In this document: positions 34,905-45,500 of the stretch, one piece after another
How positions within the stretch are numbered: position 1 is the stretch's first letter
Layout of the letters: each line of letters starts with the position of its first letter
NCBI GenBank assembly: GCA_050012675.1
Contig: JBEKGS010000016.1
Location: 1-64,000, forward strand
Reading direction: 5' to 3'
DNA: 64,000 nt
Origin: Fen-455 sp050012675
GTDB taxonomy: Bacteria; Actinomycetota; Acidimicrobiia; Acidimicrobiales; Bog-793
Made by a program: the position numbers and the translations under genes
Notes under the pieces: generated by a model
Databases searched by the model: none
What the model was told of the DNA's origin: nothing
Seen by the model: only the letters and a program-made list of their open reading frames with translations

Positions 34905-35576
34905 ATGACGCCGGATGTCGAGAGAGAAAAGAGGCTGGCGGCCGAAGCTGCCGCAGAACTTGTCGAGAATGGCATGACAGTTGGGCTTGGCACAGGATCA
35001 ACCGTCGCCTATCTCCTGCCGGCACTTGCCAGAAGGAGCTTGTCGGCGCGGTACGTGACCACCTCACAGCCCACCGAGGCAGGCGCCAATGCTGTTGGCC
35101 TTGACGTCGAAGCCTTCGCCGGAATCGCCCACCTGGACATTGCTATCGACGGTGCTGATCAGATCGCACCCGACGGGTGGTTGGTGAAAGGTGGCGGAGG
35201 TGCCCACACCCACGAGAAGCTCGTGGCGGTGACGGCGGACCGTTTTGTCGTCATTGCGGACTCGACCAAATTGGTCGAGCAGCTCCATTCACCGATCCCG
35301 CTTGAATTGTTGTCTTTCGGGCTCGACTCCACTTTGCGACGTGTGGCGCCCACCACGCTGCGTGAGGTCCCGAAGAGTCCCGACGGGGGAGTGATCGCGG
35401 ATTTTCGAGGCGAGGTCGGAGACCCCGCCATGCTGTCAGAGCTGTTCGGGGCGACTCCCGGGATCATCGAACACGGGATATTTCCTTGCGACTTGGTTCA
35501 CAGCATCCTGATCGGACGCGGCCGTGACGTGGAGATGCGGGTGGTCGTCCACCGGTCCCGAACGGCTTCTCATTGA
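34905..35576 (+). CDS. rpiA: ribose-5-phosphate isomerase A
   Basis: 223 residues. Interconverts ribose 5-phosphate and ribulose 5-phosphate in the pentose phosphate pathway. Hallmarks are GLGTGSTVAYLLPAL, DIAIDGADQIAPDG and LVKGGGGAHTHEKLVAV, the last containing the catalytic Glu and phosphate-binding Lys. Length is normal. It is convergent with the dimethylargininase-like gene, with 40 bp between stops. Confidence 0.95.
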   Translation: MTPDVEREKRLAAEAAAELVENGMTVGLGTGSTVAYLLPALARRSLSARYVTTSQPTEAGANAVGLDVEAFAGIAHLDIAIDGADQIAPDGWLVKGGGGAHTHEKLVAVTADRFVVIADSTKLVEQLHSPIPLELLSFGLDSTLRRVAPTTLREVPKSPDGGVIADFRGEVGDPAMLSELFGATPGIIEHGIFPCDLVHSILIGRGRDVEMRVVVHRSRTASH

Positions 35577-35616
35577 GCTCACCTCGAGCTTCGGGTTTCC
35601 ACAAGATGCCGCGCGG

Positions 35617-36390
35617 TCAGTTCGCCGAGCCGCGCAGGCGTACCGACAAGCACGTGACGCATCCCTCGAGCTTTTGGAACTCGCTCACGTCGACGGGCAC
35701 TACCTGGTAGCCGAGAGCTTCGATGATCTCGATGCTCTTCGGGCAGTCGGCCGCGGTGAGAACCCGTCCTTCACCGAGGTCGACGACGTGGGCGCCCGAC
35801 TCCTCGGGCATGCCCATGTAGTTCGGGAACAAGCCGGGATCATCGACCAAAGGCGTGTAGCCGACAATCGTGCCATCGGGCAGGGCTGTCACGGCGGACT
35901 TCAAGTGGAGGACCTTGGTGATCGGCACCGCGACGACGCGGGCGCCGAGCGGCTCGACATAGGAGCGCAACTGCCGCAAAGCTTCCTCGTTGGTACGGCT
36001 CCCGCGGCCGACATAGACCGTGCTGCCGACCTTGAGGATGTCCCCACCTTCCAAAGTCCCGGGCGCATCGATCCGGTTTACGGAGAACCCAAGGCTGCCA
36101 AGCACTGCCTCGACGGCTTCGACCTCGGGGCGCCGAGACGGGTGTGCGGGACGCGAGGCCACAGCCAGGTTGCCGTAGACGACGACCGTGTCCTCGACGA
36201 ACACCCCATCGGGGCAGCGATCGATGGGAACGACCTCGACGGTTTCCCACCCGGCGGCCCGGAGCGCCTCCACGTAGGCCTCCCATTGGCGAAGGGCGAG
36301 ATCGACGATGATCTGCTTCCGTTCGAGAAACGTGAGCAGGCCGTCCGCGAGCCTGGGACTCGGCTGTCTCACCAATGCCTTCCTGGTCAC
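35617..36390 (-). CDS. dimethylargininase / amidinotransferase-fold enzyme
   Basis: 257 residues from GTG 36390 (VTRKALVRQPSPRLADG); GAAGGA lies just upstream. The pentein fold is shown by the substrate loop GVFVEDTVVVYGNLAVA, GTLEGGDILKVG, catalytic His in HLKSAVTALPDGT and the C-terminal active-site Cys in EGCVTCLSVRL. DDAH hydrolyses methylated arginines to citrulline and methylamines; bacterial relatives may act on arginine or other guanidino compounds. The Glu-Asp, His and Cys are all present, so it should be active. Substrate is inferred from family only. Confidence 0.9.
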   Translation of the reverse strand: MTRKALVRQPSPRLADGLLTFLERKQIIVDLALRQWEAYVEALRAAGWETVEVVPIDRCPDGVFVEDTVVVYGNLAVASRPAHPSRRPEVEAVEAVLGSLGFSVNRIDAPGTLEGGDILKVGSTVYVGRGSRTNEEALRQLRSYVEPLGARVVAVPITKVLHLKSAVTALPDGTIVGYTPLVDDPGLFPNYMGMPEESGAHVVDLGEGRVLTAADCPKSIEIIEALGYQVVPVDVSEFQKLEGCVTCLSVRLRGSAN

Positions 36391-36573
36391 AGTTCCTTCA
36401 TTGTTGTTCAGGAGGGCCTCTGCGCGCGGACTATGTCGAGCCAAGCGTCGCGGGGCCACTGTTAGTCTCGGACTTGTTATGGCCAGAGCGGACCCCCGTG
36501 CTTTCGACGAGTCCCCCCGATCTCCAGGCGCGAGCAACTGAACGCACGCCACGCCCGTCTCGCATGCCTGTCG

Positions 36574-37443
36574 GTGGCGCTCGCCGGCTTCCTACCGTTG
36601 CCGGCCGACCTCGGAGGCCTGCCCCACGCGAACGGGCCGGCCGTCAGCGCGAGGCGCGCCGTAGGTCCAGGTGCGGCCGTCCGCACCGCGTCTCGGATTC
36701 CTTCCGATGAGTCGAAAAAGGGCGTGTGCGTGTGGGCCTTCCGGGGTGTGAGCACCGCCCTCAAGGAATCGGGAGCCACCTGGTACCTCACGTGGTCGAC
36801 GACCCACGACGGGGTCGGCACCCCACGAGGTGTCCAGTTCGTGCCGATGGTGCGAACCGGCTCCGATGTGACAACGGCGGCCTTGGCGCAGGCAGAACGG
36901 TCTGGCGCGGTGCTGCTCACTTTCAACGAGCCCGACCTCAAGACGCAAGCGAACATGTCCGTTGCTGATGCGTTGTCGATCTGGCCGAGACTCATGGCGA
37001 CGAACCTGGCCCTCGCCAGCCCAGCAGTGGCCACCGGGGCCGCCACTGCCGGGGGCTGGTTGGACCGGTTCATGAGAGGCGCCGCGCAGCGCCATTTCCG
37101 GGTCAACTTCATCGCCATCCATTGGTACGGTGCTGACTTCCAGACCGCCGCCGCCGTTGCTCAGTTGAAGTCGTATCTGGAGAGCGTGTACCACCGTTAC
37201 GACCTGCCGATCTGGCTCACCGAGTACTCCCTCATCGACTTCTCTGCCCCGAGTCCCGTCTACCCAAGCGGGGCCGAGCAGGCGGCCTTCGTCACCTCCT
37301 CGGTGGAGATGCTCGACAGCCTGAACTTCGTGCAGCGCTACGCCTGGTTTGCGCTCCCGGCAACCGCCTCAGGCCCGAGCACGGGACTCTATACCCCGGG
37401 CCCCCACGCGACAGCCCCTGGACTTGCCTTCGCGCGAGCCTGA
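36574..37443 (+). CDS. secreted glycoside hydrolase, GH128/Asl1-like
   Basis: 289 residues as annotated from GTG 36574. A (beta/alpha)8 glycosidase of the Asl1-like catalytic family, whose members include GH128 beta-1,3-glucanases. Candidate catalytic glutamates are in VLLTFNEPDLK and IWLTEYSLIDF, with IAIHWYG between them. The segment before 36574 (ARHARLACLSVALAGFLPLP, in frame) looks like a signal peptide, so the true start is probably upstream at a non-ATG codon. Export is likely. The next gene encodes a thaumatin-like protein, suggesting a joint role on beta-glucans. Confidence 0.85.
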   Translation: MALAGFLPLPADLGGLPHANGPAVSARRAVGPGAAVRTASRIPSDESKKGVCVWAFRGVSTALKESGATWYLTWSTTHDGVGTPRGVQFVPMVRTGSDVTTAALAQAERSGAVLLTFNEPDLKTQANMSVADALSIWPRLMATNLALASPAVATGAATAGGWLDRFMRGAAQRHFRVNFIAIHWYGADFQTAAAVAQLKSYLESVYHRYDLPIWLTEYSLIDFSAPSPVYPSGAEQAAFVTSSVEMLDSLNFVQRYAWFALPATASGPSTGLYTPGPHATAPGLAFARA

Positions 37444-37660
37444 TCGACCGGTCCCAAGGACGAGCCAAAAGGCCGCAGGCTCGGCCGCGGCGACCTGTGC
37501 GCAGACCCGACTGGACTGCGGGCGGAAAGGCCTGAAGGAGATGCGACCGGGAGACTCGAATTCATGCTCTTGCGGTGGACCGTCCGAGACACGCCCAGGT
37601 GTGAGACCGCCCCTTGTCGAGATCGCCAGCCCTCGAAGACGCGCGAGCTACCTTTCAGTG

Positions 37661-38533
37661 ATGCAGGGACGGTGCTTCTGGCCACGTTCGCAATCTCGTC
37701 GCTCGACGGTGCTGCTGGTTCTCTCGCTACTGCTGGTGGTGCCCGCGGTCTTCGTAGCTCTTGGCGCCGCCTCCTCGGCCGGCACCGCCAGCACCGGAAT
37801 CGTGCGCGAGGGCCCACGCCGTATCACGTTCGTCAACCACATGGACCAGACCATCTGGGTTGCAGCGTCACCTGGGAACGCGCCCGCGCGAATGGCTGTG
37901 ACGGGATGGAAGCTCCCGGCGGGCCAGCAAGTCACCGTCGTCGTCCCGAACCACTGGAACGGCCGATTCTGGGGCCGCACTGGTTGTCACTTCGATGCTG
38001 CAGGCAAGGGCGCCTGCCAGACAGGCGACTGCAATGGACGGTTCCAGTGCGAGGGTTTCGGCGCTATCCCGGCCACTTTGGCCGAGTACAACCTAGATTC
38101 CTGGGACAACCTCGACTTCTACGACGTGAGCATGGTCGACGGGTCGAACCTGCCCATGTACATCAATCGGTTTGGGGGGCGGGGCAAGGACGCGATCAGT
38201 GCGGACGGCTGTGCGGCTTCCGGCTGCACCAAAGCGGTGATCTGTCCTCCCGTCCTGCAGGTCCGGGCCGGTGGGATCGTCGTCGGCTGCCTGTCGGCCT
38301 GCGCGCGATTCGGTACGGACCAGTACTGCTGCCGGGGCAAGTGGTCAAGCGCTTCCACTTGCAACCCCAAACTCTGGCCCGTCGACTACGCAGCAGTGTT
38401 CAAAAGGGCCGAGCCCTTCGCCTATTCCTACGCTTACGACGACGCTACGAGTGTGTTCACGTGTTACGGGGACTGCAACTACCAGATCACCTTCGGACTG
38501 ACGCCCGTGAACGCCGGGGCGAGCGACTCTTGA
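37661..38533 (+). CDS. thaumatin-like secreted protein
   Basis: 290 residues with a signal peptide or N-terminal anchor (~17-40: VLLVLSLLLVVPAVFVALGA). The mature protein has the thaumatin/PR-5 pattern: ITFVNHMDQTIWVAA, a WKLPAGQQVTVVVPNHW strand, FWGRTGCHFD, CQTGDCNGRFQC, TLAEYNLDSWDNLDFYDVS and VDGSNLP. Many paired cysteines follow, as expected for a disulphide-rich fold. In plants such proteins bind or degrade fungal beta-1,3-glucans; bacterial members are uncommon and poorly understood. It sits about 220 bp after a secreted GH128-like glycosidase on the same strand. Confidence 0.88.
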   Translation: MQGRCFWPRSQSRRSTVLLVLSLLLVVPAVFVALGAASSAGTASTGIVREGPRRITFVNHMDQTIWVAASPGNAPARMAVTGWKLPAGQQVTVVVPNHWNGRFWGRTGCHFDAAGKGACQTGDCNGRFQCEGFGAIPATLAEYNLDSWDNLDFYDVSMVDGSNLPMYINRFGGRGKDAISADGCAASGCTKAVICPPVLQVRAGGIVVGCLSACARFGTDQYCCRGKWSSASTCNPKLWPVDYAAVFKRAEPFAYSYAYDDATSVFTCYGDCNYQITFGLTPVNAGASDS

Positions 38534-38722
38534 CGGGATGATGGCGGGTTCAGTTCCTTTGCCCGTCCAAGGTTCGGCCCTGCGCGAGATCACCAGCGCC
38601 CGCGGTGACGCCGCCCGTCCCGGCGCAGAGCGGTCGGTTCGCCGGATCAGGATCTCCCCACCAGGACGCCCGAGTCAGCCCTTGACAGCGGCTCTCACAG
38701 TTGAGCCAGTGGCAGTGGACTC

Positions 38723-40222
38723 TCAGTCGGGTCGCCGTGACGACAATTCGCAGCCAAGCGGCGGTGCGTCAAGCGCGCAATGGACACGCTCGGAGCCGTC
38801 ATCGTCGGCGTCGTGTCCTCGCGGCCCCGCCGGGTTGCGGATGCCGATGCCGGCGATGACGCCGCCGAGCGCGCACATCGACGCGCAGATGATCATTGCC
38901 TTGCGGAAACCGACGGAGAAGGTCGCGGGATGCATGTAACTGCGCCCGGTGACACCAGCCAACGCCGGCAGGACGGCCACAGCGAGGAGGCTGCCCACTC
39001 TCGCCACGTAGTTGTTCACTGCCGAGGCGATTCCGGCACGCTCAGCCGGGGCCGCTCCTAGAGCCGTGGTAGTCAAGGGCGCGACCGTGATCGCCAGGCC
39101 GAAGGCGAACACGAGCACAGCCGGCAGCACGTCGGCCGCGTAGGAGCGCGAGCCGGTGCTGCGAGTAAGGAGCGCTAGTCCGGCACCGACCACGACCGGT
39201 CCTGCGCCCATCTGCAGGCGAGGACCGATCTTCGCGGCCAGCCGGCCGGACCTGGCCGATAGGAGCAGCATCACTGCTGTGAGAGGCAGCAAGGACGCGC
39301 CCGCCTCGAGGGCCGTGTAGCGGTTGACCACCTGCAACTCGACGGGAAGGAGGAAGAGCGCTCCGCCTAATGCCGCATAGACGACCAAGGTCACAGCGTT
39401 GGTCACCGAGAACTGGCGGCTGGCGAAAAGTTCCAGGGGGAGCATCGGCGCAGCACAAGCGCGCTCGAGCAGGACGAATACAACTCCCGCGAAAACGCCT
39501 GCTGCCAGGGCGGTCAGCACCGAGACAGACCCGAAGCCATGCTCGGGCCCCTCGATGAGTGCGTAGGTCACTCCGGCCAAAAAGACCATGCCCGCCGCCG
39601 CGCCTCGTACGTCCACCTTCCTGCCAGTCGTTGGATCACGCGATTCGGGAACGCGGCGCACCGAGATCAGGAGAACCATCACTCCGAGGGGGATGTTTAT
39701 GTAGAAGATCCAGCGCCACGAGGCCACCGCGATGAGATAGCCCCCTAGTAGCGGCCCTGCGGCCGAAGCCAGGCCGCTGAGGCCCGACCAGGCGCCGATC
39801 GCGCTGCCGCGGTCGGCCGGCGAAAACGACGCCTGCAGGATCGCGAGGCTTCCCGGGGTGAGCAACGCTCCTCCGACACCCTGCACCACCCGAGCCACGA
39901 TGAGCGCGGTTGGATCGGGCGCGAGCCCGCAGACGACGGAGGAGAGTACAAACCAGACAACGCCGACGCAGAACACTCGCCTGCGCCCGTACAGGTCGCC
40001 GAGGGAACCTCCTAGCAGCAGCAAGGCCGCCAACGTCAGCGTGTAGCCGGTCACGACCCACTGGAGGGTGCCGAGTGGCGCGCTGAAATGCCGCCCGATG
40101 GTCGGAAGGGCGATACCGACGACGGTGGCATCAATGGCGGCCATGCCTGAGCCGAGCACCGTTGCCGCGATGACCCACCGCCCGGCAGCGGACTCATATC
40201 TCAGACCTCCCGAAGGCCTCAC
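38723..40222 (-). CDS. MFS multidrug exporter (DHA2/14-TMS)
   Basis: 499 residues from GTG 40222, chosen because the first helix (WVIAATVLGSGMAAIDATVV) starts ~15 residues later; an ATG at 40405 would overlap the divergent gene start. Motif C-like GVGGALLTPGSLAILQASF, motif A GSLGDLYGRRRVF and fourteen predicted helices match EmrB/QacA drug-proton antiporters. The C-terminal ~35 residues are acidic and cytoplasmic. The AGE epimerase gene is divergent, with its ATG at 40404, leaving ~180 bp for both promoters. Confidence 0.88.
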   Translation of the reverse strand: MRPSGGLRYESAAGRWVIAATVLGSGMAAIDATVVGIALPTIGRHFSAPLGTLQWVVTGYTLTLAALLLLGGSLGDLYGRRRVFCVGVVWFVLSSVVCGLAPDPTALIVARVVQGVGGALLTPGSLAILQASFSPADRGSAIGAWSGLSGLASAAGPLLGGYLIAVASWRWIFYINIPLGVMVLLISVRRVPESRDPTTGRKVDVRGAAAGMVFLAGVTYALIEGPEHGFGSVSVLTALAAGVFAGVVFVLLERACAAPMLPLELFASRQFSVTNAVTLVVYAALGGALFLLPVELQVVNRYTALEAGASLLPLTAVMLLLSARSGRLAAKIGPRLQMGAGPVVVGAGLALLTRSTGSRSYAADVLPAVLVFAFGLAITVAPLTTTALGAAPAERAGIASAVNNYVARVGSLLAVAVLPALAGVTGRSYMHPATFSVGFRKAMIICASMCALGGVIAGIGIRNPAGPRGHDADDDGSERVHCALDAPPLGCELSSRRPD

Positions 40223-40403
40223 CTGGGTCAGCCTAAATTGGGTGCCGTCCCTGAGCGATCGCCGCCGGCGCTCCGGGCCAGGTCGATCGTCGAAGCGAGG
40301 GTCACGGGACCAGTCCCCCCGTGCGAAGGCTTCAGGAGCGTGTCTTGGCCGAAAGGCTCCGACGGTCGGAGAATGTTCGAACCCCAAAGGAGCTGATGTC
40401 GAC

Positions 40404-41681
40404 ATGACGACCGAGATGCAGCCCGCGCCTTTGGGCGATCCCGGAGCGAGCTCGCTGACCCCGTTGTGGTCACAGAGAGGATCACACCTTCGCTGGCTCG
40501 AGGACCAAGCCGACAGGCTGTTCCGCTTCTACGAGCAGGCCTGCGTCGATCCCAAAGGCGGCTACTTCGCCATGGACGGTGACGGGCGGCCACAAGCTGA
40601 CAGAGTTCGGGACTTGGTCGGGACCGGTCGCATGGTCTTCTGCTTCTCTCTCGGATCTCTGCTCGGCCGTCCGGGTGCCGCTGTGATCGCCGACCACGGC
40701 ATTCGGTTTCTCACAGACCGGCTGCACGACGATGTTCACGGTGGCTACGTATGGACGTGGCAGGACGGCGAGGCACGTGACGATCACAAGATGGCCTACG
40801 GACACGCCTTCGTCCTTTTGGCCGGCGCCACCGCCACGGCCGCGGGCCGTCCGGGCGCAAACGAGCTCATGGCCGACGCCGCCACCGTGTTGCACGAGCA
40901 TTTCTGGTCTGAGGCCCACGGTCTCCACGTCGACGAGTACAACGCCGACTGGTCGGTGCTCGACCCCTATCGGGGACAGAACAGCAACATGCACCTGGTC
41001 GAGGCCCTCTCGACAGCTGCTGCAGTGACGGGTGACCTCTCCTATGCCAACAAGGCGGCGAGAATCGCCGATTTCATAGTGAACAAAGTGGCGAGAAGCC
41101 GATCGTGGAGGATCCACGAACACTTCGACGAGCGCTGGCAGGTCGACAGCGAATACAACCTGAACGATCCGGACCACATGTACCGCCCGTATGGGACCGT
41201 TCCAGGCCATTCCTGCGAGTGGGCGCGCCTGCTCCTCCAGCTTCACTTTCTGAAGCCCGAGGGGACGGACTGGATGCCCGACGCCGCGGCGGAGCTGGTC
41301 GATCGAGCTCTTGCCGATGCCTTCGATCGTGACGGCGAGCCAGGCATGATCTTCAGCGTTGACGCCGACGGTGTGCCGAGGAATCGTGACCGCTACTGGT
41401 GGTGCCACGCCGAAGCGATCGGTGCGCTCACCCTGCTCGGCCGTCACTTCGGGCCGGAGCGGTACGAGGAGAAGTACCGCCGGGTTTGGGACTTCATCCA
41501 GCTGCGCCTTATCGACGGCACGCGCGGGGGTTGGCATCACGCACTCGACGCTGCGGGCACGCCTCACACGAGCGTGTGGAAGGGCAAGCCCGACCTCTAT
41601 CACTCCCTGCAGGCCTGTCTCATGCCGCTGTACGCGAAGGACGGGACCAATCTCGTCTTGTCAGTGAAGAAGAGGTCGTGA
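40404..41681 (+). CDS. AGE-family epimerase/isomerase
   Basis: 425 residues, (alpha/alpha)6-barrel of the N-acylglucosamine 2-epimerase family (also mannose and cellobiose epimerases). Typical motifs: GGYFAMDGDGRP, DHKMAYGHAFVLLAGA, DEYNADWSVLDPYRGQNSNM, GHSCEWARLLLQLH and YWWCHAEAIGALTLLGRHFG. The His/Glu/Arg active-site residues in HLVEALS, GHSCEW and WCHAEA are visible. Reaction type is epimerisation or isomerisation of a sugar C2; the exact sugar is not fixed by sequence. AAAGGAG lies 11 bp before the ATG. It is convergent with a small secreted-protein gene. Confidence 0.9.
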   Translation: MTTEMQPAPLGDPGASSLTPLWSQRGSHLRWLEDQADRLFRFYEQACVDPKGGYFAMDGDGRPQADRVRDLVGTGRMVFCFSLGSLLGRPGAAVIADHGIRFLTDRLHDDVHGGYVWTWQDGEARDDHKMAYGHAFVLLAGATATAAGRPGANELMADAATVLHEHFWSEAHGLHVDEYNADWSVLDPYRGQNSNMHLVEALSTAAAVTGDLSYANKAARIADFIVNKVARSRSWRIHEHFDERWQVDSEYNLNDPDHMYRPYGTVPGHSCEWARLLLQLHFLKPEGTDWMPDAAAELVDRALADAFDRDGEPGMIFSVDADGVPRNRDRYWWCHAEAIGALTLLGRHFGPERYEEKYRRVWDFIQLRLIDGTRGGWHHALDAAGTPHTSVWKGKPDLYHSLQACLMPLYAKDGTNLVLSVKKRS

Positions 41682-41702
41682 AAAAGTTCGCCCTTGCGAG
41701 CC

Positions 41703-42218
41703 TCACGAAGCCACTGTCACCGTCGGGAGGGTAGGTACGGTGATCGGCGACACAGTGATCGGTGGCGGGGTGGGAAGGACCCTCGAGTAGACGATTGTGA
41801 CTGCCTCGCCCGCGTACACCCGCGTACCTGTCAGTGTGCCCGACACGTCCGTGTAGGTTCCTGTGCCGCCGGTGACGGTTCCGGTCCAGGTTCGCGTGAT
41901 GACGTCAATTGTGAAGCGAGCGTCGATTATCCCGTTGGCGTCGGCGAAAGCTGCGTAACAGGTGGTCCCGGTCGTGTCTGAGATGCAGGAGGCAACCTCC
42001 TGGCCGACCGCAGACCCCGAGGCAACCTCGACGTCGGACTCGTAGTAGGCACCTGTCGCGGTCGGGGTGGACATCGAGGTCTTCACCGCGACGAAGTGCA
42101 GCACGAACGAAGCGCCTATAGGGGTCGCCGTGGCGGTACCGAGCCCGAAGACGCCGACCGCTCCGGCGGCTGCCAGCGCCGCTCCCACGACGGCGAACCG
42201 CTTGGTCCTGAGCAACAT
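41703..42218 (-). CDS. small secreted protein, AOC-barrel-like
   Basis: 171 residues. A signal peptide (~6-31: KRFAVVGAALAAAGAVGVFG...TATA) precedes a beta-rich body with GGTGTYTDVSGTLTGT, the pattern of allene-oxide-cyclase-like/dirigent-like barrels. A Pro/Thr-rich tail follows. Two cysteines could form a disulphide. A second secreted protein with GGTGAYSGLQGSGT lies at 47306. Function unknown; extracellular localisation is the only firm inference. Confidence 0.75.
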   Translation of the reverse strand: MLLRTKRFAVVGAALAAAGAVGVFGLGTATATPIGASFVLHFVAVKTSMSTPTATGAYYESDVEVASGSAVGQEVASCISDTTGTTCYAAFADANGIIDARFTIDVITRTWTGTVTGGTGTYTDVSGTLTGTRVYAGEAVTIVYSRVLPTPPPITVSPITVPTLPTVTVAS

Positions 42219-42567
42219 GGTTCCTCCCTCTCCCGAACCGGCCGGTTGTCAACTGACACCTGCACCCTCATGAAGCGGAAGTCGCAGTGCATCGCGTATC
42301 GCGATGACTTAGGGCACCGACGTACCGGCTCCTCTCGATCCGAGGTGCCCACCCGATGCCTTGCGCGGGCCCTTTTAGCGGTGACCGAGCGACTTGAGCA
42401 GTCATGGGCTGCGCCTTGGCCGTTCACTGCCTCTGACGCCCCTTCAGTTTCGGAGAATCGCGGCGGGCCCCGGGGCCGCGATTTCGTGCCCGCGGCCACA
42501 AAGTACTCGTCGCGAATGAGTCAGCGTGCCCGAAGCCTCGCGAGCCTCCGGTCCGTATCATCTTGGC
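42219..42567. other. promoter-bearing intergenic region between divergent genes
   Basis: Lies between the divergent secreted-protein gene and the giant regulator gene. No protein gene, repeat or clear -10/-35 pair is convincing by eye. Confidence 0.45.
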
Positions 42568-45500
42568 GTGGCCGCCGTGCTGCGGGCCAACCTGCTGGGC
42601 CCGTTCTCGATCACCCTCGGGGACCTGAGCGCGGGCCCATGGCCGCGGCCGAGCGCCAAGCGCCTCTGCGAACTGCTGCTCGTGAGTCCCGGGCGGCGTA
42701 TCGGCAGGGAGGCGGCGTACGAGGTCCTGTTCCCGAATCTCGCTCCGGAACGGGCCGCGAACGCCTTGTCCAAGGCTCTCTCGATGGCGAGGTCGGCCCT
42801 CAGTGCTCTTGGCGAGCCCGCGCGCGAGCTGATACAGGCTGATCGAGGACATCTCTGGATTGACCCGAAATGCGGCCTTGAAGTTGACCTGGACCTCGTA
42901 GAGGATCTCTTGCGCACGGGCCTCGACACCGAACCCGGCACCTTGCGCGACGATCTGTTGGGCCGGGCACTCGGATTCTCGGGCATCCTTCTTGAGGACG
43001 AGCCGTACGAGGACTGGGCGATACGGCCTCGAGAGCGTTTGGAGTGGGCACGCCAGGAGGCCCGCCTCGCCCTCGCGCGCGACCGGGCGAAGGGCCTGGG
43101 GCGCTCGAAGCTTGAAGTGGTTGTCTCGTCCTGGGAGTCATGCCTGTCAGGCGACCCGACCTGCGAGGAGGCCGCGGCGGCGCTGATGCAGCTTTATTCG
43201 GCCCAACAGCGTTGGTCACTCGTCACCGATACCTACGAACGCTGCCGGCGCGCTCTGGAGGAGTTGGGACTGGCGATGTCGCCTGCGCTCGAGGAGATCC
43301 ACCTCGGTGCCCTGCGGGCAAGTTCGCCGCCTCCCACGCGTGCTTCTGCGACCGAGGCGCCTCGGGGCTCTCCGGCGCGTGAGGAGCGCAAGCTCGTCAG
43401 CGTGCTCTTCGCCGAGCTTGCGAGCCCTCCCGGACTCGCGAGGCTCGACCCCGAGGACCTCCGGGAGGTGATCAGCAATGCTCTCGTGGAGACGATCTCC
43501 CAGGTCGAGTTGCTCGGTGGGACGGTGACATCTGTATCGGGCAGCGGCTTGGCGGCAATCTTCGGCGCGCCCGAGGCTCACGAGGACGACCCGGAACGAG
43601 CCATTCGGGCCGGGTACCGCATCGTCTCGGCTGTCGGGAGCTCGGCTGAGGGGCTTACGGTCCGTTTAGGAGTCGAGTCCGGTCCTGCCGTGGTCGGGCC
43701 TATCGGCGGCGGGGGGCGGGTCGAGTACGGGGCGGTCGGCGATGTGGTGGCGATCGCTGCCGCGTTGCAGTCGGTGGCCCGGGCGGGCTCGGTACTCGTG
43801 GGGCCGGCGACGCACGCTTCTACGAAGGACCGCTTCGAGTGGGGACCGGGCGAGGAGGTCGCAAGACCGGGCGAGTCGCAAGCGCTTGTGGGCCACTATC
43901 TGCAAAGACCAAGGCCACAGGTCCTCGGCCACCTTGCCGGGCGTCGCGTCGCGGGACAGGCGGCCCTCATCGGGCGCGACGGCGAGCTATCGATGCTCTC
44001 GGACTCATTGCACGAGGCGCTATCGGGCAGAGGCGGGATCGTCATAGTCGTGGGCGAGCCCGGCCTCGGCAAGACGCGCCTTATCTCGGAGTGCCGCAAA
44101 CGTTTCATGGCCTGGGTCGGGGCAGGATCGGGACGTCTGCCGCTGTGGCTCGAGGGGCGGGGTGCCTCCTACGCCTCGTCGACCCCCTACGGGCTGTACC
44201 AGCAGCTCTTGTCGGCATGGATAGGGGTGGCACCCGAGGAGGGAGAAGAGATTCGCCGCCCCGCCCTCGAGCAGGCGATGAGGGCGCTGTTTGGTTCCGA
44301 GGAGGCCCCAGTGGGCCCGCTCGCCCGGATGATGGGTCTCGGAGCGGGTGACGACACGGCACGTCTTGCCCGTCTCGACCCCGAAGAGCTGCAGCGGGCG
44401 ACCTTTTCCTCGCTGCGGGCCCTCGTCTCGCGCCTTACCGCCTACGGCCCGACCGTGCTCGTGCTCGAGGACCTCCACTGGGCCGACCCCACTTCGATCC
44501 GGCTCACAGAAGAGGTTGCCGCGCTCGTGGGTGACGGGCCGTTGCTTGTGCTGCTCACCCACCGCCCCGAACCCGATCCCGGTGTGACCGCACTCGAGGA
44601 GGCTCTCGCGAACGACCGTACCCTCAGCTTGCGCCGGGTCGAGCTTGCCCCCCTTTCCGAGGCCGACGAGAAGGACCTAGCCCGGTCCTTTCTCGGCGAG
44701 GGTGCCCCCGAGGACGTCGTCGAGGCAGTGCGCAAGGGCGTAGAGGGAAACCCCCTGTTCTTGGAGGAGCGGCTCTCCTCTCTCGTCGAGACGGGCGCGG
44801 TGTTCCGGGCGGAACACCTGTGGCGGCTGGACCCGAGCGTTCGAGGGGAGGAGGTTCCAGAAGCACTGGAACGGCTGATCCGCTCCCGGGTGGACCGCCT
44901 GGGACCAGAGGCCCACGATGTCGTCGTCGCCGCATCGGTACTGGGAGTCGAGTTCGGCCTCTCGGCTCTGAGGGCGGTCACCGACCTCAACGGCCAGCTC
45001 GAGGAGGTGGTCGAAGAGCTGTGCGCGGCAGGTTTGTTGGCCGACTCACCGAGGCAGTCCGAGCGCGCCTACCGGTTCCGGCATGCCCTGATGCAGGAGG
45101 CGACTTACAAGGGCATGCTGCGCACCCAGCGACGCCAGCTGCACGCACGGGCGGCGTGGACGATCGAGGAGTCCGCCTCCGACCGCTTGGAGGACGTGGC
45201 GGCCGTGCTCGGCCATCACTACGCCGCCGCAGGTGAGCGCCACCGCGCGGTGCACTACCTCGTTATGGCCGGCGACCATGCCGCCTCGGCATTCGCCAAC
45301 GTGGAGGCGATCTCGTCCTACCGGGAGGCCTTGTCGATTCTCGCCGAAGACACCCCGGGCGCCGACGCGGACTGGAGCGCACAGGTTGAGCTGCGCGCCA
45401 AGCTCGCCGAAGTCTTCTGGCGCACCGCTCGCCACGACGAGTCTCGGGAGATGTTCCACGAGGCGCTGCGCTTGGTGGGTTCCGAGGCGCCGTTGCTCGC

